A stretch of DNA of 64,000 bases from CAVSIP01 sp963728075 (GTDB lineage Bacteria > Actinomycetota > Actinomycetes > JAFAQI01 > DASSKL01). The notes below the pieces were generated by a model that made no database searches, was not told where the DNA came from, and saw only the letters and a program-made list of their open reading frames with translations. Below, piece by piece: positions 51,984 through 60,282 of this stretch. The stretch lies in contig CAVSIP010000003.1 in NCBI GenBank assembly GCA_963728075.1, forward strand, positions 310,001 through 374,000, given 5' to 3'. The position numbers and the translations under genes are program-made. Numbering within the stretch: the first letter of the stretch is position 1; every line of letters begins with the position of its first letter.

Positions 51984-53210
51984 TCACCGTGCCTCGGCGA
52001 GCAGCTTCGCCAGCCGGCCGACGCCCTCGGCGAGGTCGTCGTCGCCGAGGGCGTACGACAGCCGCGCGTACCCCGGAGTGCCGAACGCCTCACCCGGCAC
52101 GATCGCGACCTCGGCCTCCTCGAGCACGAGCTCCGCGAGCTCGGCCGAGGTCTGCGGGCGCCGGCCCCGCAGCTCCTTGCCCAGCACTCCCTTGAGGGAG
52201 GGGTAGCAGTAGAACGCGCCCTCCGGCTCCGGGCAGGTGACGCCGGGGATCTCCTGCAGCATCCGCGTCATCGTGCGGCGGCGACGGTCGAACGCCGCGC
52301 GCATCTCGGCGACCGCGGACAGGTCACCGCTGACCGCCGCGAGCGCGGCGGCCTGCGCCACGTTGGAGACGTTGGACGACAGGTGCGACTGCAGGTTCGT
52401 GGCCGCCTTCACGAGGTCCGGTGGCCCGATCAGCCAGCCGACCCGCCAGCCGGTCATCGCGTACGTCTTCGCGACCCCGTTCAGCACGACGCAGGTGTCG
52501 GCGAGGTCGGGGACGACCACTGGCATGGAGGAGAACGTGGCGTCGCCGTAGACGAGGTGCTCGTAGATCTCGTCGGTCACCACCCATACGCCGTGCTCGA
52601 CCGCCCAGCGGCCGATCGCCGCGACCTGCTCCGGCGGGTAGACAGCGCCCGTCGGGTTGGACGGCGAGCAGAACAGCAGCACCTTGGTCCGCGGCGTGCG
52701 GGCGGCGTCGAGCTGCTCCACGCTCGCCAGGTAGCCGCTGTCCTCGTCGGTCGGCACCTCGACCGGGACGCCGCCGGCGAGACGGATCGCCTCCGGATAC
52801 GTCGTCCAGTACGGCGCCGGCAGCAGGACCTCGTCGCCCGGGTCGAGGAGCGTGGCGAACGCCTCGTACACCGCCTGCTTGCCGCCGTTGGTGACGAGCA
52901 CCTGCCCGGCGGGCACCTGCAGGCCGGAGTCGCGGAGGGTCTTGGCGGCGATCGCCTCCTTGAGCTCCGGCAGACCCCCGGCCGGGGTGTAGTGGTGCAT
53001 CCGCGGCTCATGGCAGGCGCGGACCGCGGCCTCGACGATGGCCTCCGGGGTCGGGAAGTCCGGCTCCCCGGCACCGAACCCGATGACGTCCCGGCCGGCC
53101 GCCTTCAGCGCCTTTGCCTTCGCGTCGACCGCGAGCGTCGCGGACTCGCTGATGCCGCCGATGCGGGCGGAGATGCGGGCGGGAGCGGGGGAGGCGGGGG
53201 AGGTGGCCAT
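51984..53210 (-). CDS. class I pyridoxal-phosphate aminotransferase (aspartate-type)
   Basis: 408 aa. FGAGEPDFPTPEAIVEAA near the N-terminus, SPSNPTGAVY, and the PLP lysine in NGVAKTYAMTGWRVGW (Lys248) are typical of AspB-like aspartate aminotransferases. The ATG at 53210 gives a standard start (about 15 flexible residues before the family core). Upstream on the other strand lies the tRNA-Trp promoter. Confidence 0.9.
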   Translation of the reverse strand: MATSPASPAPARISARIGGISESATLAVDAKAKALKAAGRDVIGFGAGEPDFPTPEAIVEAAVRACHEPRMHHYTPAGGLPELKEAIAAKTLRDSGLQVPAGQVLVTNGGKQAVYEAFATLLDPGDEVLLPAPYWTTYPEAIRLAGGVPVEVPTDEDSGYLASVEQLDAARTPRTKVLLFCSPSNPTGAVYPPEQVAAIGRWAVEHGVWVVTDEIYEHLVYGDATFSSMPVVVPDLADTCVVLNGVAKTYAMTGWRVGWLIGPPDLVKAATNLQSHLSSNVSNVAQAAALAAVSGDLSAVAEMRAAFDRRRRTMTRMLQEIPGVTCPEPEGAFYCYPSLKGVLGKELRGRRPQTSAELAELVLEEAEVAIVPGEAFGTPGYARLSYALGDDDLAEGVGRLAKLLAEAR

Positions 53211-53275
53211 GCTTCGATGCTGCCGTACGGCCCTCCGGCGGGTCCACCGGGTTCGCCCCGGCGTCGTCGGTCGGG

Positions 53276-53305
53276 TCGACCGTCGGCCCTCTCGGCACGT
53301 ACACT
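53276..53305 (+). promoter_or_regulatory. candidate promoter of tRNA-Trp/secE/nusG
   Basis: TCGACC (53276-53281) and TACACT (53300-53305) with an 18-bp spacer resemble a housekeeping sigma promoter. Start would fall ~70 bp before tRNA-Trp. The same TACACT is used in the putative rplJ promoter. Confidence 0.5.
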
Positions 53306-53377
53306 GGTCCCCAGCCGGTTCGTCCGGTGCTGTCGCGCGCCCGGGCTCGGGTGGGGGTGGCGCCGGTGGACGGCTGG

Positions 53378-53450
53378 AGGGCAGTAGCTCAATTGGCAGA
53401 GTCCCGGTCTCCAAAACCGGTGGTTGGGGGTTCGAGTCCCTCCTGCCCTG
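53378..53450 (+). tRNA. tRNA-Trp (anticodon CCA)
   Basis: Acceptor AGGGCAG pairs with CTGCCCT, discriminator G. The anticodon stem CCGGT/ACCGG encloses CTCCAAA with anticodon CCA. T-arm GGGGGTTCGAGTCCCTC. CCA end not encoded. It lies immediately before secE, as in many actinobacteria. Confidence 0.95.
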
Positions 53451-53493
53451 CTCCAGACCAGACCTGACCGACCCGTCCTGACCAGGTGATCCA

Positions 53494-53733
53494 GTGAGCC
53501 AGACCACGGAGCGCTCCGCGCGCTCGGGGCGCAGCGGCCCCGGTGGGCCGATCAAGCGCGGCGGCACCTACTACCGCCAAGTCGTGGCCGAGCTGCGCAA
53601 GGTCATCTGGCCGACGCGCAACGAGCTGGTCACGTACACCGTGGTGTCGATCTTCTTCGTGTCCGCGATGATCGCGATCATCGCCGGGTTCGACTTCGCG
53701 TTCACGCGGCTCGTCATCGCGGTCTTCGGCTAG
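53494..53733 (+). CDS. secE: preprotein translocase subunit SecE
   Basis: 79 aa. A basic N-terminal stretch, the amphipathic YYRQVVAELRKVIWPTRNEL signature, and one membrane helix make the typical single-span actinobacterial SecE, which clamps SecY. GTG start. Followed by nusG after 29 bp. Confidence 0.95.
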   Translation: MSQTTERSARSGRSGPGGPIKRGGTYYRQVVAELRKVIWPTRNELVTYTVVSIFFVSAMIAIIAGFDFAFTRLVIAVFG

Positions 53734-53762
53734 CACCCTCTCTCAGCAAGGATGATCATCAC

Positions 53763-54566
53763 GTGTCCGAGTACCCGTTGACCAACGCCGACGACGGCGA
53801 CGACGAGGCGCCCCGCACCGAGCAGGCGGAGGCTGTTGCCGACGCCGGTGAGGTGGCGGCTGCCGCGATGCCGTCCACGGCTGCGGGGGCGGGGGCGGAC
53901 AGCCGGGACGAGATGGGCCTGGGCCTGAACGAGGACGAGCGCCCCGGCTACCTGCAGGAGGACCAGGACGGCGAGCAGCCGGAGGCCGAGGACGAGGACC
54001 CGATCGAGGAGTTCCGCCGCGCCCTGCGTACGGCCCCCGGTGACTGGTACGTCATCCACTCCTACGCCGGCTACGAGAACAAGGTGAAGACCAACCTGGA
54101 GAGCCGGATCACCTCGCTCAACATGGAGGACTACATCTTCCAGATCGAGGTGCCCACCCAGGAGGAGACGATCGTCAAGGGCGGCAAGCGCCAGGTCGTC
54201 CAGTCCAAGGTCTTCCCCGGCTACATCCTCGTCCGGCTGGACCTCACCGACGAGTCGTGGTCCGCCGTGCGCAACACCCCCGGGGTGACCGGCTTCGTGG
54301 GGCAGGGCAACCATCCGGCGCCGCTGTCGCTCGCCGAGGTGGAGAAGATCCTCGCGCCCAAGCCCAAGGAGAAGAAGGTCGAGGCGCCGAAGGTCGTCGA
54401 CTTCGAGGTGGGCGAGTCCGTCACGGTCATGGACGGGCCGTTCGCCACGCTGCCGGCGACGATCAACGAGATCAACCCGGACGCCCAGAAGCTGAAGGTG
54501 CTGGTCTCGATCTTCGGCCGTGAGACCCCGGTCGAGCTGTCGTTCAACCAGGTCGCGAAGATCTAG
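53763..54566 (+). CDS. nusG: transcription termination/antitermination protein NusG
   Basis: 267 aa. An acidic N-terminal extension of ~90 residues precedes the NGN domain (WYVIHSYAGYENKVKTNLES, VFPGYILVRL) and a C-terminal KOW domain (VGESVTVMDGPFATLPATI). It couples RNA polymerase to Rho or the ribosome. The long acidic arm is common in actinobacterial NusG. Confidence 0.95.
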   Translation: MSEYPLTNADDGDDEAPRTEQAEAVADAGEVAAAAMPSTAAGAGADSRDEMGLGLNEDERPGYLQEDQDGEQPEAEDEDPIEEFRRALRTAPGDWYVIHSYAGYENKVKTNLESRITSLNMEDYIFQIEVPTQEETIVKGGKRQVVQSKVFPGYILVRLDLTDESWSAVRNTPGVTGFVGQGNHPAPLSLAEVEKILAPKPKEKKVEAPKVVDFEVGESVTVMDGPFATLPATINEINPDAQKLKVLVSIFGRETPVELSFNQVAKI

Positions 54567-54601
54567 CGACCCACGCCGTACTCACCACTGAAGGATCAGG
54601 C

Positions 54602-55033
54602 ATGCCTCCGAAGAAGAAGGTCGCAGCGATCATCAAGCTGCAGATCCAGGCCGGGCAGGCGACCCCCGCCCCGCCGGTCGGCCCCGCGCTGGGCCAGCAC
54701 GGCGTGAACATCATGGAGTTCTGCAAGCAGTACAACGCGGCGACCGAGGGTCAGCGCGGGAACGTGGTCCCGGTCGAGATCACCGTGTTCGAGGACCGGT
54801 CGTTCACGTTCATCACCAAGACCCCGCCGGCCGCCCGGCTCATCCTCAAGGCGGCAGGGGTGGACAAGGGCTCCGGCGAGCCGCACAAGACCAAGGTGGC
54901 CACGATCAGCCGCGCGCAGGTGCGCGAGATCGCGCAGACCAAGATGGCCGACCTCAACGCCAACGACATCGACGCCGCCGAGAAGATCATCGCCGGTACG
55001 GCACGGTCGATGGGCATCACCGTCTCCGAGTAG
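54602..55033 (+). CDS. rplK: 50S ribosomal protein L11
   Basis: 143 aa, normal length. KLQIQAGQATPAPPVGPALG and the C-terminal RNA-binding domain (AGTARSMGITV) are diagnostic. It binds the GTPase-centre rRNA. Spacing to nusG 35 bp, to rplA 57 bp. Confidence 0.97.
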   Translation: MPPKKKVAAIIKLQIQAGQATPAPPVGPALGQHGVNIMEFCKQYNAATEGQRGNVVPVEITVFEDRSFTFITKTPPAARLILKAAGVDKGSGEPHKTKVATISRAQVREIAQTKMADLNANDIDAAEKIIAGTARSMGITVSE

Positions 55034-55090
55034 TACCCGACCGTCGTGGGAGGGCCGCTCCGGCCCGCTCGCACCACTGGAGGACACGCA

Positions 55091-55813
55091 ATGAAGCGCA
55101 GCAAGGCGTACCGCGACAAGGCCGCGCTGGTCGACCGCGAGCGGCTCTACAACCCGCTCGAGGCCGTCCGCCTGGCGCGGGAGACCACCACCACGAAGCG
55201 GTTCGACGCCACCGTCGAGGTCGCCATGCGGCTGGGTGTCGACCCCCGCAAGGCCGACCAGATGGTGCGTGGCACCGTGAACCTGCCGCACGGCACCGGC
55301 AAGACCGCGCGCGTCGCGGTGTTCGCCACCGGTGACAAGGCCGAGGAGGCCCGGGCGGCCGGCGCCGACCTGGTCGGAGCCGACGACCTGATCGCCCAGG
55401 TCGAGGGCGGCACGCTCGACTTCGACGCCGCCGTCGCGACCCCCGACATGATGGGCAAGGTCGGCCGGCTCGGGCGCGTGCTCGGCCCCCGCGGCCTGAT
55501 GCCCAACCCGAAGACCGGCACGGTCACGAACGACGTGGCGAAGGCCGTCGAGGACATCAAGGGCGGCAAGATCGAGTACCGCGTCGACCGGCAGGCGAAC
55601 CTGCACTTCGTCATCGGCAAGACCTCGTTCACCGAGGCTCAGCTGGTGGAGAACTACGCCGCGGCGCTCGACGAGGTGCTGCGGGCCAAGCCGTCGACGG
55701 CCAAGGGCAAGTACCTCAAGAAGGTGACCCTGTCCACGACGATGGGCCCGGGCATCCCGGTCGACCCCACCAAGTCGCGCAACCTCACCGAGGAGGCGCC
55801 GGCCGGCGCCTGA
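55091..55813 (+). CDS. rplA: 50S ribosomal protein L1
   Basis: 240 aa. GRLGRVLGPRGLMPNPKTGT and MKRSKAYRDKAALVDRE identify L1. The ATG at 55091 with GGAGG upstream is chosen over an in-frame upstream start. L1 also regulates rplKA translation in many bacteria. Confidence 0.97.
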   Translation: MKRSKAYRDKAALVDRERLYNPLEAVRLARETTTTKRFDATVEVAMRLGVDPRKADQMVRGTVNLPHGTGKTARVAVFATGDKAEEARAAGADLVGADDLIAQVEGGTLDFDAAVATPDMMGKVGRLGRVLGPRGLMPNPKTGTVTNDVAKAVEDIKGGKIEYRVDRQANLHFVIGKTSFTEAQLVENYAAALDEVLRAKPSTAKGKYLKKVTLSTTMGPGIPVDPTKSRNLTEEAPAGA

Positions 55814-55835
55814 TGCCCGGCGGGCCGGCCCGGCT

Positions 55836-55865
55836 TTGCCGCCGGGTCCGTCCACCACGTACACT
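55836..55865 (+). promoter_or_regulatory. candidate promoter of rplJL
   Basis: TTGCCG (55836-55841) and TACACT (55860-55865) with an 18-bp spacer, just before the L10 leader. The position would put the transcript start at the leader's 5' edge, which supports both calls. Confidence 0.5.
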
Positions 55866-55869
55866 GCAC

Positions 55870-56063
55870 CACGCCAAAGACCGCCGGTCGTCGCCCCCTC
55901 CGGGGTGACCGAAGGTCCCGCGTCGCGGGCGACCTGCGCAGGTGACGAGAGTGAGCGGCGCCGCCGTGCTGAACGGTGGCACCCACCACGCCCCGTGCGC
56001 CTGCGCCGGGGCGTCGCTGCTTCTCGGGGCCGGGACGGGCCGGCAGACCCCGGAAGGAGTCCC
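55870..56063 (+). ncRNA. ribosomal protein L10 leader (rplJL autoregulatory 5' UTR)
   Basis: The 250-bp gap between rplA and rplJ starts with GCCAAAGACCGCCGGTCG, as in actinobacterial L10 leaders, and ends with GGAAGGAGTCCC before the ATG. Several stems can form (for example CCCGCG/CGCGGG near 55918-55929). The L10-L12 complex binds such leaders to repress its own synthesis. Boundaries are approximate. Confidence 0.6.
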
Positions 56064-56804
56064 ATGGCAAGGCCCGACAAAGCTGCTGCGGTCGCCGAGA
56101 TCACCGAGGCGTTCCGTGGCTCGTCGGCTGCCGTGCTGACCGAGTACCGCGGGCTCACCGTGGCTCAGCTCAAGGAGCTGCGTCGCGCGCTGGCCACCGA
56201 CGCGGAGTACAAGGTCGTCAAGAACACGCTCACGAAGATCGCCGCCCGTGAGGCCGGTCTGGAGACCCTCGAGCCGCTGCTCGAGGGCCCCTCGGCCATC
56301 GCGTTCGTCACCGGAGACCCGGTGGCGGTCGCGAAGGGGCTGCGGGACTTCATGCGCGACCACCCCCTGCTCGTGGTCAAGGGCGGGGTCGTCGAGGGAA
56401 ACCCGGTCGACGCGGCGGAGATCCGCAAGCTGGCCGACCTCGAGTCGCGTGACGTGCTGCTGGCCAAGCTGGCCGGCGCGATGAACGCCTCCCTGTCCCG
56501 TGCGGCCGCCATGTTCCAGGCGCCGCTCGCGCAGGCGGCGCGCCTCGCGGCGGCCCTGCAGGCGAAGGCCGAGCAGGACCCGAGCGTGCTTGCGGGCACG
56601 GCAAGCACCGAGGCCGCTCCCGCCACCGACACGGCCGAGGCCGCTCCTGCCACGGACGAGGGCGAGACCGCCCCCGCCGCGGCCGAGGCCCCGACCGAGG
56701 AGGTGGCCGAGCAGGTCGCCGAGCAGACCGACAGCGCGGCGCCCACCGCCGAGGAGGCCGCTGACGCGGCCGACGAGGCGGCGGCCGACGACGAGACCAG
56801 CTGA
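56064..56804 (+). CDS. rplJ: 50S ribosomal protein L10
   Basis: 246 aa. ARPDKAAAVAEITEAFRGS and EYRGLTVAQLKELRRAL identify L10, the base of the L7/L12 stalk. A ~70-residue acidic Ala/Glu/Thr-rich C-terminal tail goes beyond the core. ATG with GGAAGGAG upstream; preceded by the L10 leader. Confidence 0.97.
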   Translation: MARPDKAAAVAEITEAFRGSSAAVLTEYRGLTVAQLKELRRALATDAEYKVVKNTLTKIAAREAGLETLEPLLEGPSAIAFVTGDPVAVAKGLRDFMRDHPLLVVKGGVVEGNPVDAAEIRKLADLESRDVLLAKLAGAMNASLSRAAAMFQAPLAQAARLAAALQAKAEQDPSVLAGTASTEAAPATDTAEAAPATDEGETAPAAAEAPTEEVAEQVAEQTDSAAPTAEEAADAADEAAADDETS

Positions 56805-56847
56805 CCCCCACCCCACAGACCCGGCAAGACGAGGAAGGACGCCCACG

Positions 56848-57243
56848 ATGGCGAAGCTCAGCACCGACGAGCTGCTCGACGCGTTCAAGGAGATGACGCT
56901 GCTCGAGCTCTCGGAGTTCGTGAAGCAGTTCGAGGACACCTTCGGCGTGACCGCGGCCGCCCCGGTCGCCGTCGCCGCCGCCGGTGCCCCGGCCGCGGCA
57001 GGCGGCGGCGAGGCCGCCGCCGCCGCCGAGCAGGACGAGTTCGACGTGATCCTGGAGAGCGCCGGCGACAAGAAGATCCAGGTCATCAAGGAGGTGCGCG
57101 GCCTGACGAACCTCGGCCTCAAGGAGGCCAAGGACCTCGTCGACGGCGCGCCGAAGCCGCTGCTCGAGAAGGTCAACAAGGAGACCGCCGAGAAGGCGAA
57201 GGCCGCCCTCGAGGGCGCCGGCGCCTCGGTGACGGTCAAGTAG
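56848..57243 (+). CDS. rplL: 50S ribosomal protein L7/L12
   Basis: 131 aa. N-terminal dimerisation domain (LSTDELLDAFKEMTLLELSE), Ala/Gly hinge, and C-terminal factor-binding domain (KEVRGLTNLGLKEAKDLVDG). Recruits elongation factors. Ends the ribosomal operon; a strong hairpin follows. Confidence 0.97.
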   Translation: MAKLSTDELLDAFKEMTLLELSEFVKQFEDTFGVTAAAPVAVAAAGAPAAAGGGEAAAAAEQDEFDVILESAGDKKIQVIKEVRGLTNLGLKEAKDLVDGAPKPLLEKVNKETAEKAKAALEGAGASVTVK

Positions 57244-57263
57244 CAGCACCGCCTGCCGATTCT

Positions 57264-57298
57264 CAGAGGGCCGGTCCCGTAACGGGACCGGCCCTCTG
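57264..57298 (+). terminator. terminator after rplL
   Basis: A perfect 17-bp stem, CAGAGGGCCGGTCCCGT (57264-57280) with ACGGGACCGGCCCTCTG (57282-57298), starts 20 bp after the rplL stop. It is followed by TCGTT rather than a T-run. It separates the ribosomal operon from the mkl-mce genes. Confidence 0.85.
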
Positions 57299-57367
57299 TC
57301 GTTGGGTTACCCGGGGGTAGGCGAGGGAGGCGAGGAATGCGGCGTCCCGTACCCTTCTATGACGCCG

Positions 57368-57387
57368 TGTGAGTGACCCTGCTCACA
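57368..57387. promoter_or_regulatory. inverted repeat TGTGAG-N8-CTCACA before the mkl-like gene
   Basis: A 6-bp inverted repeat lies 12 bp after a TACCCT (57350-57355) -10-like box and 59 bp before the GTG start. The position suits an operator for the mkl-mce genes. The ten bases between TGTGA and TCACA are too many for a standard CRP site, so the binding protein is unknown. Confidence 0.3.
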
Positions 57388-57446
57388 GGGACAGGCCCGA
57401 ACGGCGACCGGGACAGGTCGCGTCTTTCGCCGGCGGAAGGACAGCG

Positions 57447-58637
57447 GTGGGTGTCGAGGTTCGGGTCGAGGGGCTGACGAAGTCCTTCGGCCGGCAGGTG
57501 ATCTGGCACGACGTCAGTCTCACGCTGCCCGCGGGGGAGATCTCGGTCCTGCTGGGTCCGTCGGGAACCGGCAAGTCCGTCTTCCTCAAGCACCTCGTGG
57601 GCCTGCTCCGCCCCGACCGCGGCCACGTGTGGGTCGGCGACCGGGACGTCCCCCACCTGTCCGAGCACGACCTGTACGAGGTGCGCAAGCTGTTCGGCGT
57701 GCTGTTCCAGGACGGCGCCCTGTTCGGCTCGATGAACATCTTCGACAACGTCGCCTTCCCGCTGCGCGAGCACACCAAGAAGGGCGAGTCGGAGATCAAG
57801 CAGATCGTCATGGAGAAGCTCGAGATGGTCGGGCTCGCCAACGCCGACCAGAAGCTGCCCGGTGAGATCTCCGGCGGTATGCGCAAGCGCGCCGGCCTGG
57901 CGCGGGCGCTGGTGCTCGACCCCGAGATCATCCTGTTCGACGAGCCGGACTCCGGGCTCGACCCCGTGCGGGTGGCCTACCTCAACCAGCTCATCGTCGA
58001 CCTCAACGCGCAGATCGGCGCGACGATGCTCATCGTCACCCACGACATCGGCACCGCCCGGACCGTCCCCGACAACATCGGGCTGCTGTTCCGGCGCGAG
58101 CTCGTCATGTTCGGCCCGCGTGAGCACCTGCTCACCAGCGACGTCCCCGTCGTGCGCCAGTTCCTCAACGGGCGCATGGAGGGGCCGATCGGGATGGCGG
58201 AGGAGAAGGACGAGGCGCTGGTCGCGCAGGAGCTCGCGAGCGCCGAGACCCGCCCGGCGGCGCCCGCCGGCACGGGTCCCAAGGGTGCCGGCGGAGAGGG
58301 CATCGGCGAGCGCCTGCGCCCGAGCGTCGCAGCACGGCGCCCCGAACCCGCGCCGGATCTCCTCGACCGCGAGCCGGACGTCGCCGTCCGCGCGGCGATC
58401 GCCATCGAGCGCGAGCAGGCGCCCGATGAGGGCCCGCTGGCCACGCCCCGCCAGCCGATCGACCACGACACCGGCGAGGTGCTCGACCGGCCGTCGCAGA
58501 CCGACGAGGGCACCGCCGAGCGGCCCGTCGGGCGGGCGCGCAAGACGCCGGCCAAGCGGGCAGCCGCGAAGAAGACCGCTGCGAAGAAGACGACCCGCCG
58601 CACGCCCCGCCGTCGCGCCAGCGAGGGCGACGAATGA
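57447..58637 (+). CDS. mkl: Mkl/MlaF-type ABC transporter ATPase with Lys/Ala-rich tail
   Basis: 396 aa. Walker A GPSGTGKS (37-44), signature EISGGMRKR (~140), Walker B ILFDEPDSGLDP. The first ~255 residues match MlaF/Mkl, the ATPase of MCE lipid importers. The last ~140 are extra, Pro/Ala/Glu-rich, and end in repeated AKK/TRR basic residues like an H1-type tail. GTG 57447 has GGAAGGA five bases upstream; a start at 57369 would add 26 residues. It overlaps the permease gene by 4 nt. Confidence 0.88.
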   Translation: MGVEVRVEGLTKSFGRQVIWHDVSLTLPAGEISVLLGPSGTGKSVFLKHLVGLLRPDRGHVWVGDRDVPHLSEHDLYEVRKLFGVLFQDGALFGSMNIFDNVAFPLREHTKKGESEIKQIVMEKLEMVGLANADQKLPGEISGGMRKRAGLARALVLDPEIILFDEPDSGLDPVRVAYLNQLIVDLNAQIGATMLIVTHDIGTARTVPDNIGLLFRRELVMFGPREHLLTSDVPVVRQFLNGRMEGPIGMAEEKDEALVAQELASAETRPAAPAGTGPKGAGGEGIGERLRPSVAARRPEPAPDLLDREPDVAVRAAIAIEREQAPDEGPLATPRQPIDHDTGEVLDRPSQTDEGTAERPVGRARKTPAKRAAAKKTAAKKTTRRTPRRRASEGDE

Positions 58638-59407
58638 GCTTTGCAGGCGAAGGCGCACTGCGCCAGACCGGGAGCTTCTTCGCGCTGTCGCTGGACACGC
58701 TGCGCATGCTGTTCCGGCGCCCGTTCCAGTGGCGCGAGACCATCGACCAGGCCTGGTTCATCGCCAGCGTGACGATCCTGCCGACCGCGCTGGTGTCGAT
58801 CCCGTTCGGCGCGGTCATCGCCCTGCAGCTCGGCAACCTCACCCGCCAGGTGGGCGCCCAGTCGTTCACCGGGTCCGCCGCGGTGCTGGCGATCGTCCGC
58901 GAGGCGTCGCCCATCGTCACCGCGCTGCTCATCGCCGGTGCCGGCGGTTCGGCCATCTGTGCCGACCTGGGCAGCCGCAAGATCCGCGACGAGATCGACG
59001 CCATGGAGGTGCTGGGCATCTCCCCGCTGCAGCGGCTCGTCGTGCCGCGCGTGCTGGCCTCGATGTTCGTCGCGGTGCTGCTCAACGGCCTGGTGTCGGT
59101 GGTCGGTGTGGCGGGCGGCTACTACTTCAACGTCTTCCTCCAGCACGGCACCCCCGGTGCGTACATCGCCTCGTTCACCGCTCTGGCGCAGCTGCCCGAC
59201 CTGTACGCGGGCGAGGTCAAGGCGCTGGTCTTCGGCGCGATCGCGGCCCTGGTGGCGGCCTACCGCGGGCTCAACCCCGCCGGCGGGCCGAAGGGCGTCG
59301 GTGACGCGGTGAACCAGTCCGTGATCATCACGTTCATGCTGCTGTTCCTGGCGAACTTCATCATGACGGCGGTGTACTTCCAGGTCGTCCCGCAGAAGGC
59401 GCTGTGA
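58634..59407 (+). CDS. MlaE/YrbE-type ABC permease (first)
   Basis: 257 aa, five to six helices. REASPIVTALLIAGAGGSAI and LGSRKIRDEIDAMEVLGISP are the MlaE-family signature. It forms the transmembrane part of an MCE lipid importer with the second permease and the Mkl-type ATPase. ATG overlaps the ATPase stop; the stop overlaps the next start. Confidence 0.92.
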   Translation: MSFAGEGALRQTGSFFALSLDTLRMLFRRPFQWRETIDQAWFIASVTILPTALVSIPFGAVIALQLGNLTRQVGAQSFTGSAAVLAIVREASPIVTALLIAGAGGSAICADLGSRKIRDEIDAMEVLGISPLQRLVVPRVLASMFVAVLLNGLVSVVGVAGGYYFNVFLQHGTPGAYIASFTALAQLPDLYAGEVKALVFGAIAALVAAYRGLNPAGGPKGVGDAVNQSVIITFMLLFLANFIMTAVYFQVVPQKAL

Positions 59408-60276
59408 TGGCGGACCAGGTCTCCCTTCCCCGTCCGCTGCGCGGCCCGGTACGCGTGGCCCAGCGGATGCTCGCCTACCCCCTTGGCGTCCTCGACGACC
59501 TCGGGGAGCAGCTCGCGTTCTACGGCCGGTCGACCAGCTGGGCGTGGAAGACGATCCTGCGCTACAAGCGCGAGGTCGTGCGCCTCATCGCCGAGGTCGC
59601 GCTGGGCTCGGGGTCCCTCGCGCTCATCGGTGGCAGCGTCGGCGTGATCGCGTTCATGACGTTCTTCACCGGCACCGAGGTCGGGCTCGAGGGCTACCAG
59701 GGCCTGCAGCAGATCGGCACCTCCGCGTTCGCGGGCTTCGTCAGCGCCTACTTCAACACCCGGGAGATCGCTCCCCTCGTGGCCGGCCTGGCGCTCACCG
59801 CGACGGTGGGGGCGGGCTTCACCGCCCAGCTGGGCGCGATGCGCATCAGCGAGGAGATCGACGCCCTCGAGGTGATGGGCGTCCCGTCGGTGCCCTACCT
59901 CGTCACCACCCGGCTGCTCGCCGGAATCGTGGCGGTGATCCCGCTCTACGTGATCGGCCTGTTCAGCTCGTACTTCGCCACGCGGTTCATCGTGACCTCG
60001 TACTTCGGCCAGTCCGGCGGGACCTACGACCACTACTTCCACCTGTTCCTGCCGCCGGTCGACGTCTTCTACTCGTTCGCGAAGGTCCTGATCTTCGCAG
60101 TGGTGATCATGCTGATCCACTGCTACTACGGCTACTACGCCCGCGGCGGCCCGGCGGGTGTCGGCGTCGCGGTCGGCCGCGCTGTGCGGACCTCGATCGT
60201 GGCGATCAACGTCATCGACCTGCTGCTGAGCCTGGCCATCTGGGGTTCCACGACCACCGTCAGGATCGCGGGGTAG
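59404..60276 (+). CDS. MlaE/YrbE-type ABC permease (second)
   Basis: 290 aa with an N-terminal extension of ~45 residues. REIAPLVAGLALTATVGAGF and GAMRISEEIDALEVMGVPS match the YrbEB subunit. GTG 59404 overlaps the previous stop; an ATG one codon on is equally possible. The first MCE protein starts 6 bp downstream. Confidence 0.92.
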   Translation: MMADQVSLPRPLRGPVRVAQRMLAYPLGVLDDLGEQLAFYGRSTSWAWKTILRYKREVVRLIAEVALGSGSLALIGGSVGVIAFMTFFTGTEVGLEGYQGLQQIGTSAFAGFVSAYFNTREIAPLVAGLALTATVGAGFTAQLGAMRISEEIDALEVMGVPSVPYLVTTRLLAGIVAVIPLYVIGLFSSYFATRFIVTSYFGQSGGTYDHYFHLFLPPVDVFYSFAKVLIFAVVIMLIHCYYGYYARGGPAGVGVAVGRAVRTSIVAINVIDLLLSLAIWGSTTTVRIAG

Positions 60277-60282
60277 CGCGCG

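Noticed and set aside
57368..57387. CRP/Cmr binding site before the mkl-like gene
   Set aside because: The half-sites TGTGA and TCACA are separated by ten bases, whereas the consensus needs six.
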